Source: Halochromatium sp. (GTDB lineage Bacteria > Pseudomonadota > Gammaproteobacteria > Chromatiales > Chromatiaceae). Taken from it: DNA of 64,000 nucleotides. Position numbers and translations under genes: made by a program. The stretch spans positions 283,659 to 347,658 of the forward strand of contig POWB01000001.1 of NCBI GenBank assembly GCA_010912705.1. The letters are read 5' to 3'. Shown here one piece after another: positions 43,194 to 52,076 of the stretch (positions are counted from its first letter, which is position 1; each line of letters opens with the position of its first letter). The notes under the pieces are model-generated. The model made no database searches, was not told the origin of the DNA, and saw only the letters and a program-made list of their open reading frames with translations.

Positions 43194-45212
43194 ATGGTTT
43201 GGCTTAGTGGTGATCAACAGTCCATAACGGTCGCGATCAGTGGCTCCGGCGGCAGCGGTGCGCTAACGGCCGGGTTCATCTTGCTCGCCGCGGCGCAGCG
43301 CTGCGGCCTCTATGGGCTAATGATGCGCTCGGCCGGGCCCCAGGTGCGCGGCGGCGAGTCGGTCTCGATCCTCCGCCTAGGGCCAAGCCCGGTGACCAAC
43401 ATCGGCGACCGCGTCGACCTCTTGGCCGCCCTCGATTGGCGCAACATCGAGCGGTTTCATGATGAGCTCGCGCTCGACAACAGCAGCCTGGTCCTCCACG
43501 ACAGCAGCGCCGGCGCGGTTCCAGACAGTATCCTGGCCAGCGCCGCCGAACAGCGCCAGATCGATTTCAGCCGCCATGCCGCCGAGCACAGCGACGGACG
43601 TGCCAACATGATTGCGGTTGGCGTCCTCGGCGGCGAGATCGGTCTGCCGCTACCGGCCCTAGCCGACGCCGCCGAGACCCTGCTCGGCAAAAAGGCAGCG
43701 GCTACGGTTGAGGCTGCAAAGGCATGCATTGCAACCGGCTACCGGGGCACAGTGGCTCAGCGCGAGACAAGGGCAGACGGCGAGACCTTGGCTCAGCGCG
43801 AGACGGCGGCGCCAGCCTTCTCCGACAGCCCCCGACGTTGGCGCATCAGCGGCAACGCGGCGGCGGGCCTAGGTGCCCTGCGCGCTGAAGTCGGCTTCGT
43901 CGCCGCCTATCCGATCACACCGGCCAGCGAGATGCTGGAATGGCTAGCGCCTCGGATCGAGCGTGCCGGCGGCACCCTGTTGCAAGCCGAGGACGAGCTA
44001 GCGGCCGTCAATATGCTGGTCGGCGCCAGCTTCGGCGGGGTTCCGGCGCTCACCGCCACCTCCGGACCGGGCCTGAGCCTGATGACCGAAGGCATTGGAC
44101 TGGCCATCGCCAGCGAGACCCCAATCCTCGTCGTCGATGTCGCCCGCGGTGGACCCAGTACCGGCCTACCGACGAAATCCGAGCAAGCGGATCTGAATCA
44201 GGCCCTCTACGGGCTGCACGGCGACGCACCGCATCTGGTACTGGCGCCCCTCGACGTTGGCGACTGCGCCTATAGCGTCGAATGGGCCAGTCGACTCGCC
44301 GAGCGCCTGCAGACGGCGGCGATTCTGCTCTCCGACCAAGCGCTCGGGCAGACCCATGCGGTCATCGATCCGCCACCGCGCTGTCCTCCCGTGCTCGGGC
44401 GCAAGCGCATCTATGCGGCCTCAGCACAAGATTCAGCACAAGATTCAGCGCAACATGCAGAACAACCCTCAGCGCCTGACAGCCCAGCACGAACTTCAAC
44501 GCAGACCCCCGCGGATAGCATTGCGCGTTATGCGCCGAGTCCTGATGGCATCTCCCCGATGCCATCCCCCGGCGAGCCTGGCTATGCGTACACCGCTGAG
44601 GGTCTCGCGCATAACGCGAAAGGCACACCTTCGAGCAGCGCCGCCGATCACCGTGATCAGCTCAGTAAGCTCGCCCATAAACTGAAGGCGCATGACTACG
44701 GCGATGGCTGGGCACGGATCGATCGCGGCCGCGCGACCAAGCACGCGACCGTTTCAGCAGACAAACCCATAGCCGCTGATCAACCCGCGCCAGCGACGAT
44801 CAGCTTGCTGACCTGGGGCTCAAGCTGGGGCGCGGTGCAAGAAGCCGCAAACCGGTTGCGTGAGCAAGGCCTGCAGGTACAAACCATTGGCCTGCGCCTG
44901 CTTGCCCCGCTCCAGCAGGAGGCACTCCGAGCCGCCATCGAGGGCACGCGGGTGCTAGTCATCGAGGTCAACGCGGGCGCCCAGCTGTTCCGCTATCTCA
45001 ACGCCGAACGGGTGCTACCGCTCAGTGCCCGCTCGTTCGCACGACCGGGTCCGCTGCCGCTGCGGCCATTCGAGGTCATCGCGCAGTTGCAAGACCAACT
45101 CAACCTTAGCCCGCAGGCTCAGGACAGCGGCAGCAAGCACAGCCACAAGGACAGCCACAAGGACAGCCGCGAGTCGGTCGCCACCGCCAGCCAGAAAGGA
45201 GCACGCCGATGA
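43194..45212 (+). CDS. korA: 2-oxoglutarate (2-oxoacid):ferredoxin oxidoreductase, fused gamma/alpha subunit
   Basis: 672 residues. The N-terminal 190 residues are the gamma domain (AISGSGGSGALTAGFILLAA). From about 215 follows the alpha domain with the pyrimidine-binding block GFVAAYPITPASEMLEWLAP and LTATSGPGLSLMTEG. The fused form with a KorB lacking a ferredoxin domain is that of 2-oxoglutarate:ferredoxin oxidoreductases, but a different 2-oxoacid cannot be excluded. Two low-complexity linkers stand out: near residue 190 (AQRETRADGETLAQRETAAP) and near 405-440 (QDSAQDSAQHAEQP). A third is the tail (SKHSHKDSHKDSRES). The stop overlaps the korB start by 4 bases. In an autotroph it could serve a reductive TCA step or ferredoxin reduction. 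Confidence 0.88.
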   Translation: MVWLSGDQQSITVAISGSGGSGALTAGFILLAAAQRCGLYGLMMRSAGPQVRGGESVSILRLGPSPVTNIGDRVDLLAALDWRNIERFHDELALDNSSLVLHDSSAGAVPDSILASAAEQRQIDFSRHAAEHSDGRANMIAVGVLGGEIGLPLPALADAAETLLGKKAAATVEAAKACIATGYRGTVAQRETRADGETLAQRETAAPAFSDSPRRWRISGNAAAGLGALRAEVGFVAAYPITPASEMLEWLAPRIERAGGTLLQAEDELAAVNMLVGASFGGVPALTATSGPGLSLMTEGIGLAIASETPILVVDVARGGPSTGLPTKSEQADLNQALYGLHGDAPHLVLAPLDVGDCAYSVEWASRLAERLQTAAILLSDQALGQTHAVIDPPPRCPPVLGRKRIYAASAQDSAQDSAQHAEQPSAPDSPARTSTQTPADSIARYAPSPDGISPMPSPGEPGYAYTAEGLAHNAKGTPSSSAADHRDQLSKLAHKLKAHDYGDGWARIDRGRATKHATVSADKPIAADQPAPATISLLTWGSSWGAVQEAANRLREQGLQVQTIGLRLLAPLQQEALRAAIEGTRVLVIEVNAGAQLFRYLNAERVLPLSARSFARPGPLPLRPFEVIAQLQDQLNLSPQAQDSGSKHSHKDSHKDSRESVATASQKGARR

Positions 45213-46087
45213 CCCCCGCCATGATCCCGAGCCTACGCGCGCGCGACTACCTCTCCGAGGTCAAACCGATCTGGTGTCCAGGATGCGGCCATTTCGGCGT
45301 GCTATCCGCCTTGACCAAGGCACTCGCCTATCTCGAGCGCCCCAAGCATGAGATCGCTGTGGTCTCAGGGATCGGCTGCTCATCGCGCCTGCCCGCCTAT
45401 CTCGACTGCTATGGCTTCCACGGTCTGCATGGACGCGCCCTGCCCTTGGCGACTGGGCTCAAGGCCGCTCGGCCCGACCTAACCGTGATTGCTGCTGGTG
45501 GCGATGGCGATGGCTTTTCGATCGGCGGCAATCATTTCCTGCACGCCTGCCGCCGCGATATCGACCTCTGCTACATCGTCATGGACAACGCCGTCTACGG
45601 TATGACCAAAGGGCAGGCCTCGCCAACCACCCCTCCGGATTGGACCCAGAGCGCACTGACCCCGCACGGCACTGGCATCCCAGCCTTTCGCCCGGCAGCC
45701 ATCGCGCTCGCCTCCGGGGCCAGCTTCATTGCCCGCGGCTTCAGTGGTGATCCGCATGGGCTGAGCGAGCTGATCGCGCGTGCGATTCTGCATCCGGGCT
45801 TCGCCTTTGTGCATGTGCTGAGCCCCTGTCGCACCTACCGGCCCGATGACCAGTCGAGCTGGAAGCAAGCGGTCCATCCCTTTGGCGAGCATCTCCTGTC
45901 CGCGACAGAGACCCCGATCAACGCCGCGCAGGGCTCAACGCCGGCGCTGCAGATTCAGGATGATGGGCTCGGGCTGGGCATCCTCTATGACGTGCCACGC
46001 GGCCCGGTCTCGAACAACGCGACCCTGGGCACAAGCCCAGATCGCGCGGCCGCCCTTGATGCGATCGAAGCGGAGTTGGAGGCTTAA
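45209..46087 (+). CDS. korB: 2-oxoglutarate (2-oxoacid):ferredoxin oxidoreductase, beta subunit
   Basis: 292 residues. The thiamine-diphosphate-binding subunit with cluster-associated CPGCGH starting at Cys23, SGIGCSSRLPAYLDCYGFHG, the diphosphate/Mg block AAGGDGDGFSIGGNHF, and MDNAVYGMTKGQASPT. These blocks match KorB of 2-oxoglutarate:ferredoxin oxidoreductases. It overlaps korA by 4 bases (ATGA) and is followed after 5 bases by a small helical protein, so the three are one operon. Confidence 0.92.
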   Translation: MTPAMIPSLRARDYLSEVKPIWCPGCGHFGVLSALTKALAYLERPKHEIAVVSGIGCSSRLPAYLDCYGFHGLHGRALPLATGLKAARPDLTVIAAGGDGDGFSIGGNHFLHACRRDIDLCYIVMDNAVYGMTKGQASPTTPPDWTQSALTPHGTGIPAFRPAAIALASGASFIARGFSGDPHGLSELIARAILHPGFAFVHVLSPCRTYRPDDQSSWKQAVHPFGEHLLSATETPINAAQGSTPALQIQDDGLGLGILYDVPRGPVSNNATLGTSPDRAAALDAIEAELEA

Positions 46088-46092
46088 TCGCG

Positions 46093-46653
46093 ATGAATGA
46101 CCCCTCGAACGCCCCCATTGATATCGGAGCCATCAGTGCCCCTGAGGCGCTCGCGCATGCGTTAGAGCTGACCCACGATTCAGCCGCCCGCTATGCGCAG
46201 CTCCAAGCCTGCTTAGAGGCCCACCATAATCAGATCGCCGCAGAGGTCTTAGCTCGAGTCGTCGAGCTGACACTGGCCACCGCCAGCTCAATGCCTGGCC
46301 TCAAGCCCCCCGAGCAACTGCCGCGGATCGCGCCCTGGGAACTGCTCTGGCGCTGCCCGGATCTGCTCGCGATGCGCCTTGGCGACAGCGCGCCGACCGC
46401 CTGCAATCATCAGATCGGCGCGGCCGAGCTGCTACGCCTGGTGCTCAAGCGCGAGCGCTGTGCACAGGACTGCTATACGCATGCCCGCGCGCAGGTCATG
46501 GCGCCAGCGACACAGCAGATGCTGACCAGTATCGCAATGCGACAGCAGGAGCAGATCGCCCGTCTCGAGGCATTGCTCGCCAGCGCTGAAGCGGACGCGA
46601 GCGAACAGTCGCCAACGCTGAGCGACCTCGATCCGCCCAATCGGCCCGAGTAA
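46093..46653 (+). CDS. Helical protein in the kor operon, possibly ferritin-like
   Basis: 186 residues, mainly helical, no signal peptide or membrane segment. Histidine- and glutamate-containing helices (ALELTHDSAARYAQL, LRLVLKRERCAQDCYTHAR, MLTSIAMRQQEQIARLEALL) suggest a ferritin/rubrerythrin-like four-helix bundle, but I cannot place the full set of metal ligands, so function stays open. It starts 5 bases after the korB stop and is surely cotranscribed. Cys131 and Cys135 are present in the third helix. Confidence 0.6.
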   Translation: MNDPSNAPIDIGAISAPEALAHALELTHDSAARYAQLQACLEAHHNQIAAEVLARVVELTLATASSMPGLKPPEQLPRIAPWELLWRCPDLLAMRLGDSAPTACNHQIGAAELLRLVLKRERCAQDCYTHARAQVMAPATQQMLTSIAMRQQEQIARLEALLASAEADASEQSPTLSDLDPPNRPE

Positions 46654-46711
46654 GCGGTTGTTAAAAAAGTCGCGATGGAAAGGCTAAATTCGGATAAACC
46701 CTAACTGGGGT

Positions 46712-46740
46712 CTTCCCTAATTCGGGAAAACCCGTATACT
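46712..46740 (+). promoter_or_regulatory. Possible promoter with inverted repeat before the RlpA-like gene
   Basis: TATACT at 46735-46740 is a good -10 element. Upstream lies the inverted repeat TTCCC-TAATTC-GGGAA (46713-46728), which would cover the -35 region and could be a regulator site. No good -35 hexamer is present, so the promoter may need an activator. Distance to the start at 46827 is about 85 bases. Confidence 0.35.
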
Positions 46741-46826
46741 ACCGTCATCGATCGGCAACAAGCGTTGCGAAGTCTCCTGTCTTCGCCACGTCAGAGCCAC
46801 CCCGCTAAACCATCAGGGTTCAAACG

Positions 46827-47225
46827 ATGACGAACAAACTTAGCCTTCTCTTGGTTAGCCTTGTGCTGCTCACCGCAATCTCCAGCCCACTAATGGCGGC
46901 CCAGCCAGGCCAGGTCATGACCGGCGTCGCCTCCTACTACCATGACAGCCTGCACGGCAATAAGACCGCCAGCGGCAAGGTCTACAACAAGAACAAGCTC
47001 AGTGCCGCGCACAAGACGCTGCCGCTTGGCACCAAGGTACGGGTGACCGAGCCTAAGACAGGCCGTAGTGTGGTGCTCGAGGTCAACGACCGGGGTCCAT
47101 TCATCAAGGGTCGCATCATCGACCTCTCCCGCCGCGCTGCGACTGAACTCGGCATGATCAAGAAAGGACTCGCCAAGGTGAAGGTCGAGATCCTCAGCGT
47201 CCCCGGCCGCCGCAGTGGCGCCTAA
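46827..47225 (+). CDS. RlpA-like double-psi beta-barrel protein (septal ring lytic transglycosylase family)
   Basis: 132 residues. A signal peptide (about 1-25, LSLLLVSLVLLTAISSPLMA) leads to the periplasm. The rest is one RlpA-like double-psi beta-barrel: GVASYYHDSLHGNKTASG, KTLPLGTKVRVT, VEVNDRGPF-type block VLEVNDRGPFIKGRIIDLS. The SPOR domain of full RlpA is missing, so it belongs to the short form; septal targeting by SPOR is therefore not expected. No lipobox is obvious. Confidence 0.88.
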   Translation: MTNKLSLLLVSLVLLTAISSPLMAAQPGQVMTGVASYYHDSLHGNKTASGKVYNKNKLSAAHKTLPLGTKVRVTEPKTGRSVVLEVNDRGPFIKGRIIDLSRRAATELGMIKKGLAKVKVEILSVPGRRSGA

Positions 47226-47437
47226 GGCATCGCGAGCAGCTGAGCAGCTGTCCATCTTCTGCTTCCCAGCAGTTGATGGACAGCTTTTGAGCATCGAGTT
47301 GCGCTTTTCCATCGCATCGAACCTTCTCTCTAAGACATAGTCTGCTTGACGAGGCGGTTGGATAACGGCCATGCCGGCCGAGCTTCCCGACCCTCCCGAC
47401 TCTGAGCAACCCAATCTTGTCTTTGGAGACGTTCTCG

Positions 47438-48007
47438 ATGCATAAACTTCCACTAATCGCCGCCGCCGCCATCATCGGCGCCGCACCGACCCTGTCGATG
47501 GCCGAGACCACGGCCGGCGCCAACGACGAAGCACGCGCGCTGATCCAGCAGTTTGCTTCCAGCCTTCAAGCAGAGCTGGTCAGTGCGATGAAAGCGGGCG
47601 GCCCAACCAACGCCATCGCCGTCTGCCAAGAGAAGGCGCCCGCCATCGCCAACAGCCTCTCTGACAGCTCCCCCTGGGAGATTGGCCGCACCAGCTTGAA
47701 GACAAGGAACGCCGCCAATGCTCCAGATGCCTGGGAAACGCGCACCCTTGAGCAATTCGAGGCCCGTAAGGCCGCCGGCAACCCGGTTCAAGGCATGAGC
47801 TACGCCGAGGTGGTCAAGACCGACGGCCGCAAGGCGTATCGCTATATGATGGCGATCCCAACACAGGAGGTCTGCCTGGCCTGTCATGGCAGCAATATCG
47901 ACCCCGGACTCGCCACCACCATCGATGCCGCCTATCCTGAAGATCAGGCACGCGGCTACTCGTCCGGCGACATCCGCGGCGCCTTCACCCTGACCAAACC
48001 GCTCTAG
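47438..48007 (+). CDS. Tll0287-like haem-binding protein (DUF3365)
   Basis: 189 residues from ATG 47438, chosen because GGAGA lies 8 bases upstream; an earlier TTG at 47417 is rejected. A signal peptide (HKLPLIAAAAIIGAAPTLSM) indicates export. The domain with AIAVCQEKAPAIAN, WEIGRTSLKTRNAANAPDAW and a c-type haem site CLACH (VCLACHGSNIDP) is the Tll0287/DUF3365 type. It is a periplasmic monohaem protein, possibly a redox or gas sensor-like module without partner domain. Monocistronic. Confidence 0.85.
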   Translation: MHKLPLIAAAAIIGAAPTLSMAETTAGANDEARALIQQFASSLQAELVSAMKAGGPTNAIAVCQEKAPAIANSLSDSSPWEIGRTSLKTRNAANAPDAWETRTLEQFEARKAAGNPVQGMSYAEVVKTDGRKAYRYMMAIPTQEVCLACHGSNIDPGLATTIDAAYPEDQARGYSSGDIRGAFTLTKPL

Positions 48008-48118
48008 GCGCTGCGCGGCCAAGCCCTTGCTCGACGACGCGAGGGCGCCAGTCCTGAACCATTCAACCTGAGCATCCTCGAGCGGTTAACCTGAGCGTCA
48101 ATCACAGCAACAGACCTC

Positions 48119-48664
48119 ATGGCTCAGCCAATGACCGAGACGCGCTACCAGCTCATCTTCTCCGGACGCCTGCAGCCCGGCACCTCAGTGGAACAGGTGC
48201 GGCAAGCGGTCAAGGAACGCTTCCGACTCAATGACGCACAGCTCCAGTGGATATTCAGCGGCGATGCAGTCACCGTCAAACGCGATCTTGACCAGGCCAG
48301 CGCCGAACGCTATCAGCGCGCTTTCGTTGCCGCTGGGGCGCTGGTCGAGCTAGCACCAGCGGTTGCTCCTAGCCCGGCTCCCTCCCCTGTCGATGCTGAT
48401 GCTGAAGCCATCGAGTCCATGCAGGTTCTCCCTGCTGGAACGCCCATTGACGAGCAAATGCCGACGCCAGAGGCGCTGCCGGATACTAGCCATCTACAGC
48501 TTGCGCCCCCCGAGGCCACCAGCCTAGAGGATTGCGCGCCACCGCCACCGGCACCGCCCCAGCTCGACCTGAGCCGCTTAGCGCTCGCGCCCGTCGAGGA
48601 AACACCAACAGAACAAGCGTCGGCCGAGCAAGCGCCCACCGACCCGACCCAACAACCCCTGTGA
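48119..48664 (+). CDS. Hypothetical protein with conserved N-terminal 'GRLQPG' domain
   Basis: 181 residues. The first 75 form a compact conserved-looking domain (RYQLIFSGRLQPGTSVEQVR, FSGDAVTVKRDLDQASAERY) that I recognise as a recurring small module in gammaproteobacterial proteins, without known function. The remainder is a proline/alanine/glutamate-rich tail (APSPAPSPVDADAEA) without structure signals. No membrane segment, no signal peptide. It lies about 50 bases before the FAD enzyme gene and may share its transcript. Confidence 0.6.
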   Translation: MAQPMTETRYQLIFSGRLQPGTSVEQVRQAVKERFRLNDAQLQWIFSGDAVTVKRDLDQASAERYQRAFVAAGALVELAPAVAPSPAPSPVDADAEAIESMQVLPAGTPIDEQMPTPEALPDTSHLQLAPPEATSLEDCAPPPPAPPQLDLSRLALAPVEETPTEQASAEQAPTDPTQQPL

Positions 48665-48717
48665 CTCGCGTAAGATACCCGGCTCACTTGCACCGCTTCT
48701 AGAGAGACCCCTCATAC

Positions 48718-49941
48718 ATGGCCGACCACGCGCATATCGTCATCGGCGGCGGCATCAGTGGACTCACTGCCGCACATTATTCGCTGCAGGCTGGCGTCGA
48801 TACCCTCCTGCTCGAGGCCAGCGACCGCCCCGGCGGCTGCATCCATAGCAGCCGCTTCGAGGCCCTCAATGGCTTCTGGGTCGAGGCCGGCGGACACAGC
48901 TGCTTCAACAGCTACGGCCATCTGCTCGCCATCATGGAGCAGCTCGACCTGCTTGAGCTGACCACGGCCAAGGCGAAAAAGAGCTACAAGCTCTGGTCTA
49001 AAGGCAAGCGCAGCAGCATCCTCTCCGCGCTCCACGTCTTTGAGCTGATCCGCTCGCTCCCTGGTCTGTTCCGGGTCCAGAAGGCAGGCAAGACCGTCGC
49101 CGAGTACTACGGCAAGGTTCTGGGCCACAAGAACTATCAGGATCTCTTCAGCCCTGCCTTCCGCTCCGTGGTCTGCCAGGATGCCGATGACTTTCCCGCT
49201 GCGGCCCTGTTCCGCAAAAAGCCTCGACGCAAGGATGTACTGCGCGCCTTCACCATGCCCAGCGGCCTCGCCGACATCCCGCAAGCCATTGCCAGCCAGC
49301 CTGGTTTCAACGTCCGCTATGGCGCCAAGGCGGATCGCATCAGCGCCGTCAACGCGGGTCAGGACATTCGCATTGATCTCCAGGATGGGACCAGTCTGAA
49401 CTGCGAACGGCTCACGCTCGCGGTGCCGCCCGATGTGACTCAGACGCTGCTCAGCGAGGTCGCCCCAGACGCCGCCAAGGCCATCACCGGCGTCGGCGTC
49501 GCCGAGATCGACAGCCTCGTGCTGGCGTTTGAGCGCTCAGCGCTCAAGGTCGAGGAGATCGCTGGACTCATCAGCGTCGATGGCGCCTTCCTCTCCGCGG
49601 TCTCCCGCGACTTCCTGCCCGACGATCGCTACCGCGGCTTCGCCTTTCATTTCCCCGGCAATCAGCTCAGCGCAACCGAGCGCGAGCAAGCCGCCTGCCG
49701 GGCCATCGACGCCCGTGTCGACGACATCGTCGCCAAGGCCGAGGTCCGCAACCGCCTGCCATCCCTCCGCCGCGACCATGGAGACCGGATTCAGGCACTG
49801 GATGCGGCGCTCGCCGGCGGACAGATCGCCGTTACCGGCAACTGGTTCCTCGGCGTCTCGATCGAGGACTGTGTTACCCGCACCCGCAGCGAGCACGAAC
49901 GGCTATTCGGCGCCTTAGCAGCGACGTCCGCCGCGCCATAG
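48718..49941 (+). CDS. FAD-dependent amine-oxidase-fold protein (protoporphyrinogen oxidase/desaturase-like)
   Basis: 407 residues. The N-terminal dinucleotide-binding motif is IVIGGGISGLTAAHYSLQAG with the acidic end LLLEASDRPGGCIHS. The middle is a substrate domain of the protoporphyrinogen oxidase/phytoene desaturase superfamily (GFWVEAGGHSCFNSYGHL). The FAD C-terminal motif is weak (VTGNWFLGVSIEDCVTR). It could oxidise protoporphyrinogen for haem or bacteriochlorophyll, or another polycyclic substrate; the sequence does not decide. It is followed by a 2OG-oxygenase-like gene on the same strand (46 bases). Confidence 0.8.
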   Translation: MADHAHIVIGGGISGLTAAHYSLQAGVDTLLLEASDRPGGCIHSSRFEALNGFWVEAGGHSCFNSYGHLLAIMEQLDLLELTTAKAKKSYKLWSKGKRSSILSALHVFELIRSLPGLFRVQKAGKTVAEYYGKVLGHKNYQDLFSPAFRSVVCQDADDFPAAALFRKKPRRKDVLRAFTMPSGLADIPQAIASQPGFNVRYGAKADRISAVNAGQDIRIDLQDGTSLNCERLTLAVPPDVTQTLLSEVAPDAAKAITGVGVAEIDSLVLAFERSALKVEEIAGLISVDGAFLSAVSRDFLPDDRYRGFAFHFPGNQLSATEREQAACRAIDARVDDIVAKAEVRNRLPSLRRDHGDRIQALDAALAGGQIAVTGNWFLGVSIEDCVTRTRSEHERLFGALAATSAAP

Positions 49942-49987
49942 CGGCGCACGAGGTCGCAGCAACATCGCTCATCGCTACCCACGAGAT

Positions 49988-50536
49988 ATGCACGCCAGGA
50001 GCCTCATCATCGCCTGCGAGTATCCTCAGGCCGAAGCGCTCAACGGTCCGCTCGAGCGCGCCTTCACCGAACTGCACGACAGCGACTTTGAGCGTCGCTC
50101 GCATTTTATCGATGGCCGTTTCGAGAACCTTTACCTCAAGGCCGAGCGCCTACCCGGTCTACAGGATCTGCTCAGCTTTGGGCTCGAGCAAGCAGGTGCC
50201 TTCCTGAGCAGCGGCCAGGCCGATTGGCTCGATGAGCCGATCGTAGCCAGTGCCCCACTCCGCCTTGGCTTCTGGATCAATGCAATGCAGCCGGGTCAGC
50301 GCACCAGCCGCCACAGTCACGAAGAGCATGATGAGCTGCTATCAGGCGTCTATTACGTCAGCGCCCCCGCTGACTCGGGTGACATCCTCTTCCATGAGCC
50401 ACCTTTCGAGACCCGAGTACGGCCACAGCCCGGCCTCCTGCTGCTGTTCTCACCAGCGCTTGAGCATTCAGTCGAGATCAACCGCAGCACGACTCAGCGG
50501 CTCTCGATCGCCTTTAATATTGGCCCAACGCCCTAG
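49988..50536 (+). CDS. Putative 2-oxoglutarate/Fe(II)-dependent oxygenase
   Basis: 182 residues. The double-stranded beta-helix fold is indicated by RTSRHSHEEHDELLSGVYYV (iron ligands His and Glu/Asp), GDILFHEPPF, and the distal His in PALEHSVEIN followed by QRLSIAFNI (Arg for 2OG). This matches the family of putative 2OG-Fe(II) oxygenases seen beside many small peptides or sugar genes. The substrate is unknown. It follows the FAD enzyme on the same strand, so the two could act in one pathway. Confidence 0.75.
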   Translation: MHARSLIIACEYPQAEALNGPLERAFTELHDSDFERRSHFIDGRFENLYLKAERLPGLQDLLSFGLEQAGAFLSSGQADWLDEPIVASAPLRLGFWINAMQPGQRTSRHSHEEHDELLSGVYYVSAPADSGDILFHEPPFETRVRPQPGLLLLFSPALEHSVEINRSTTQRLSIAFNIGPTP

Positions 50537-50629
50537 TGCAGAAGGACCGGCGTCATCGTCTGCGTGGGCGGCCCTCGACTCAGGGCTCGGCGCACCGCAA
50601 GAAGGCCACAGTGATCGATTTTTTGGTTC

Positions 50630-51052
50630 TCACTGACGCTCGATCTGGATCAGGCGCTCCATCTCGGCGATCTGTATCCGTCGCCCGTCGAGGGTGACAA
50701 AGCTGCGCTGCGAGATCTCGCTGCGTTGCGCTTCATAGCGCTCAACCTGGCCGCTGTAGACATTCACCACCTGCAGCTGAACGATCTCGCGCGCATGCTG
50801 CCAATCCTGAAACAGATAGAGTGCCGTGCCAACCAACATCAGAACCACGACCCCGTAGGCGGCGAGCTTGACCGCGCCCCGCGGCATCAGCGGCCCCAAG
50901 GCTGCTGAGCGTTGGTTAGACAGGGCACCTGGCTCAGCGCCGGACTCGGCACCGGGGCCTGGGCGCTCATCGTCGTCAGCCCGCCAGCGGTTGCGGACGA
51001 CCAGCCAGGCCACCAGAATGACGGTGGCGGTAAATAGGAGCTTGGTAAACAT
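50630..51052 (-). CDS. Small inner-membrane protein, unknown function
   Basis: 140 residues with two membrane segments: the N-terminal MFTKLLFTATVILVAWLVV and a central one near residues 63-82 (LAAYGVVVLMLVGTALYLF). Between them is a Gly/Pro/Glu-rich loop. After the second segment comes a soluble part of mainly beta type (VVNVYSGQVERYEAQRSEIS, TLDGRRIQIAEMERL). No family recognised with certainty. It is divergent from the ankyrin lipoprotein gene. Confidence 0.7.
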   Translation of the reverse strand: MFTKLLFTATVILVAWLVVRNRWRADDDERPGPGAESGAEPGALSNQRSAALGPLMPRGAVKLAAYGVVVLMLVGTALYLFQDWQHAREIVQLQVVNVYSGQVERYEAQRSEISQRSFVTLDGRRIQIAEMERLIQIERQ

Positions 51053-51194
51053 GACCCGATTACGCTATCACGAGCACCAGCGAGGGGCCATGGTAAAGAT
51101 GCGTCAGCAAACAGTAACGCCTTGTCCGATCTCGGGCTCGCGGCTTAACATTCGCCGTTCGGTCGTTCCAGCTGAGTCCGCCATCCATCATCCT

Positions 51195-51863
51195 ATGTCG
51201 TTGCCTTGGTCGTTGCCTTGGTCGTTGCTTCGCGCCTTGGTCATCGCGCTTGCCCTCATCAGTCTGTTGATGGGTTGCGATGACCCACCGCAGCCGTCGG
51301 TCAATCTGTACCGAGCAGTGCATTCCGGTGACCTGGATCAGATCAAGCGACATCTGTTCTGGAAGACAGACATCAATCAGCCCGGTCCAGATGGTGATTA
51401 TCCCCTGCATGTCGCCGTCAGTCAGGGCCGCGTCGTCATCGCGCGTGAATTGCTCAAGCAGGGGGCGCGGCTTGATGTCCGCGATCGGCTCGGCCGCACA
51501 CCGCTGCATGTTGCGCTGGCCAACGGCAAGATCCAGGCAGCCCAGCTGCTGTTGGAGCAGGGTGCTGAGGATGACCTGCAAACCTTGCTGCTGGATCTTG
51601 CCAACGAGCAGGCCCTCGACCGCGATAGCATCGAGCTGCTGTCGGCCCGTGGCGTCGATCTCAATGCCGCCAACCCCAAGGGCCAGACACCGCTGCATCT
51701 GGCCGTCGCTGCTGCTAATCTGAAGCTCGCCAAGCAGCTGATCAGCGCAGGTGCCAAGGTCAATCTGACCGACGGCAGCGGCAAGACCGCCCTCGAAATC
51801 GCCGCGGAGCAAGACGAGCCAACCCTGGTCACCCTGCTGGAACAGTATGGGGCTGAGCGTTGA
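51195..51863 (+). CDS. Ankyrin-repeat lipoprotein
   Basis: 222 residues from ATG 51195 (longer in-frame starts exist, but they precede the signal peptide). The signal peptide ends in lipobox LMGC (ALALISLLMGCDDPP), so it is a lipoprotein; Asp at +2 and +3 favours inner-membrane retention. Five or so ankyrin repeats follow (DYPLHVAVSQGRVVIARELL, RTPLHVALANGKIQAAQLLL, QTPLHLAVAAANLKLAKQLI). Ankyrin repeats bind partner proteins. The signal peptide codons contain three copies of a 12-base repeat (TCGTTGCCTTGG, from 51198). Confidence 0.85.
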   Translation: MSLPWSLPWSLLRALVIALALISLLMGCDDPPQPSVNLYRAVHSGDLDQIKRHLFWKTDINQPGPDGDYPLHVAVSQGRVVIARELLKQGARLDVRDRLGRTPLHVALANGKIQAAQLLLEQGAEDDLQTLLLDLANEQALDRDSIELLSARGVDLNAANPKGQTPLHLAVAAANLKLAKQLISAGAKVNLTDGSGKTALEIAAEQDEPTLVTLLEQYGAER

Positions 51864-52076
51864 TGCTGAGACGCCAACCTGTCGTTCAGCGCAGACTGGG
51901 GCAGATGCTGCAGCGCAGCCTAGCGCCAAGCCAAGCGCATCCGCCATCGGCACGATGATCGGCCTGATGATCTGATCGGCATGATGATCAAGGATCAGGC
52001 AGGGCCCTGTTGCGATGCCCCGCGAACTGACCAAAGCACACTCGACAACCAGAGAACTAACAACAAGGAGCCCAGC

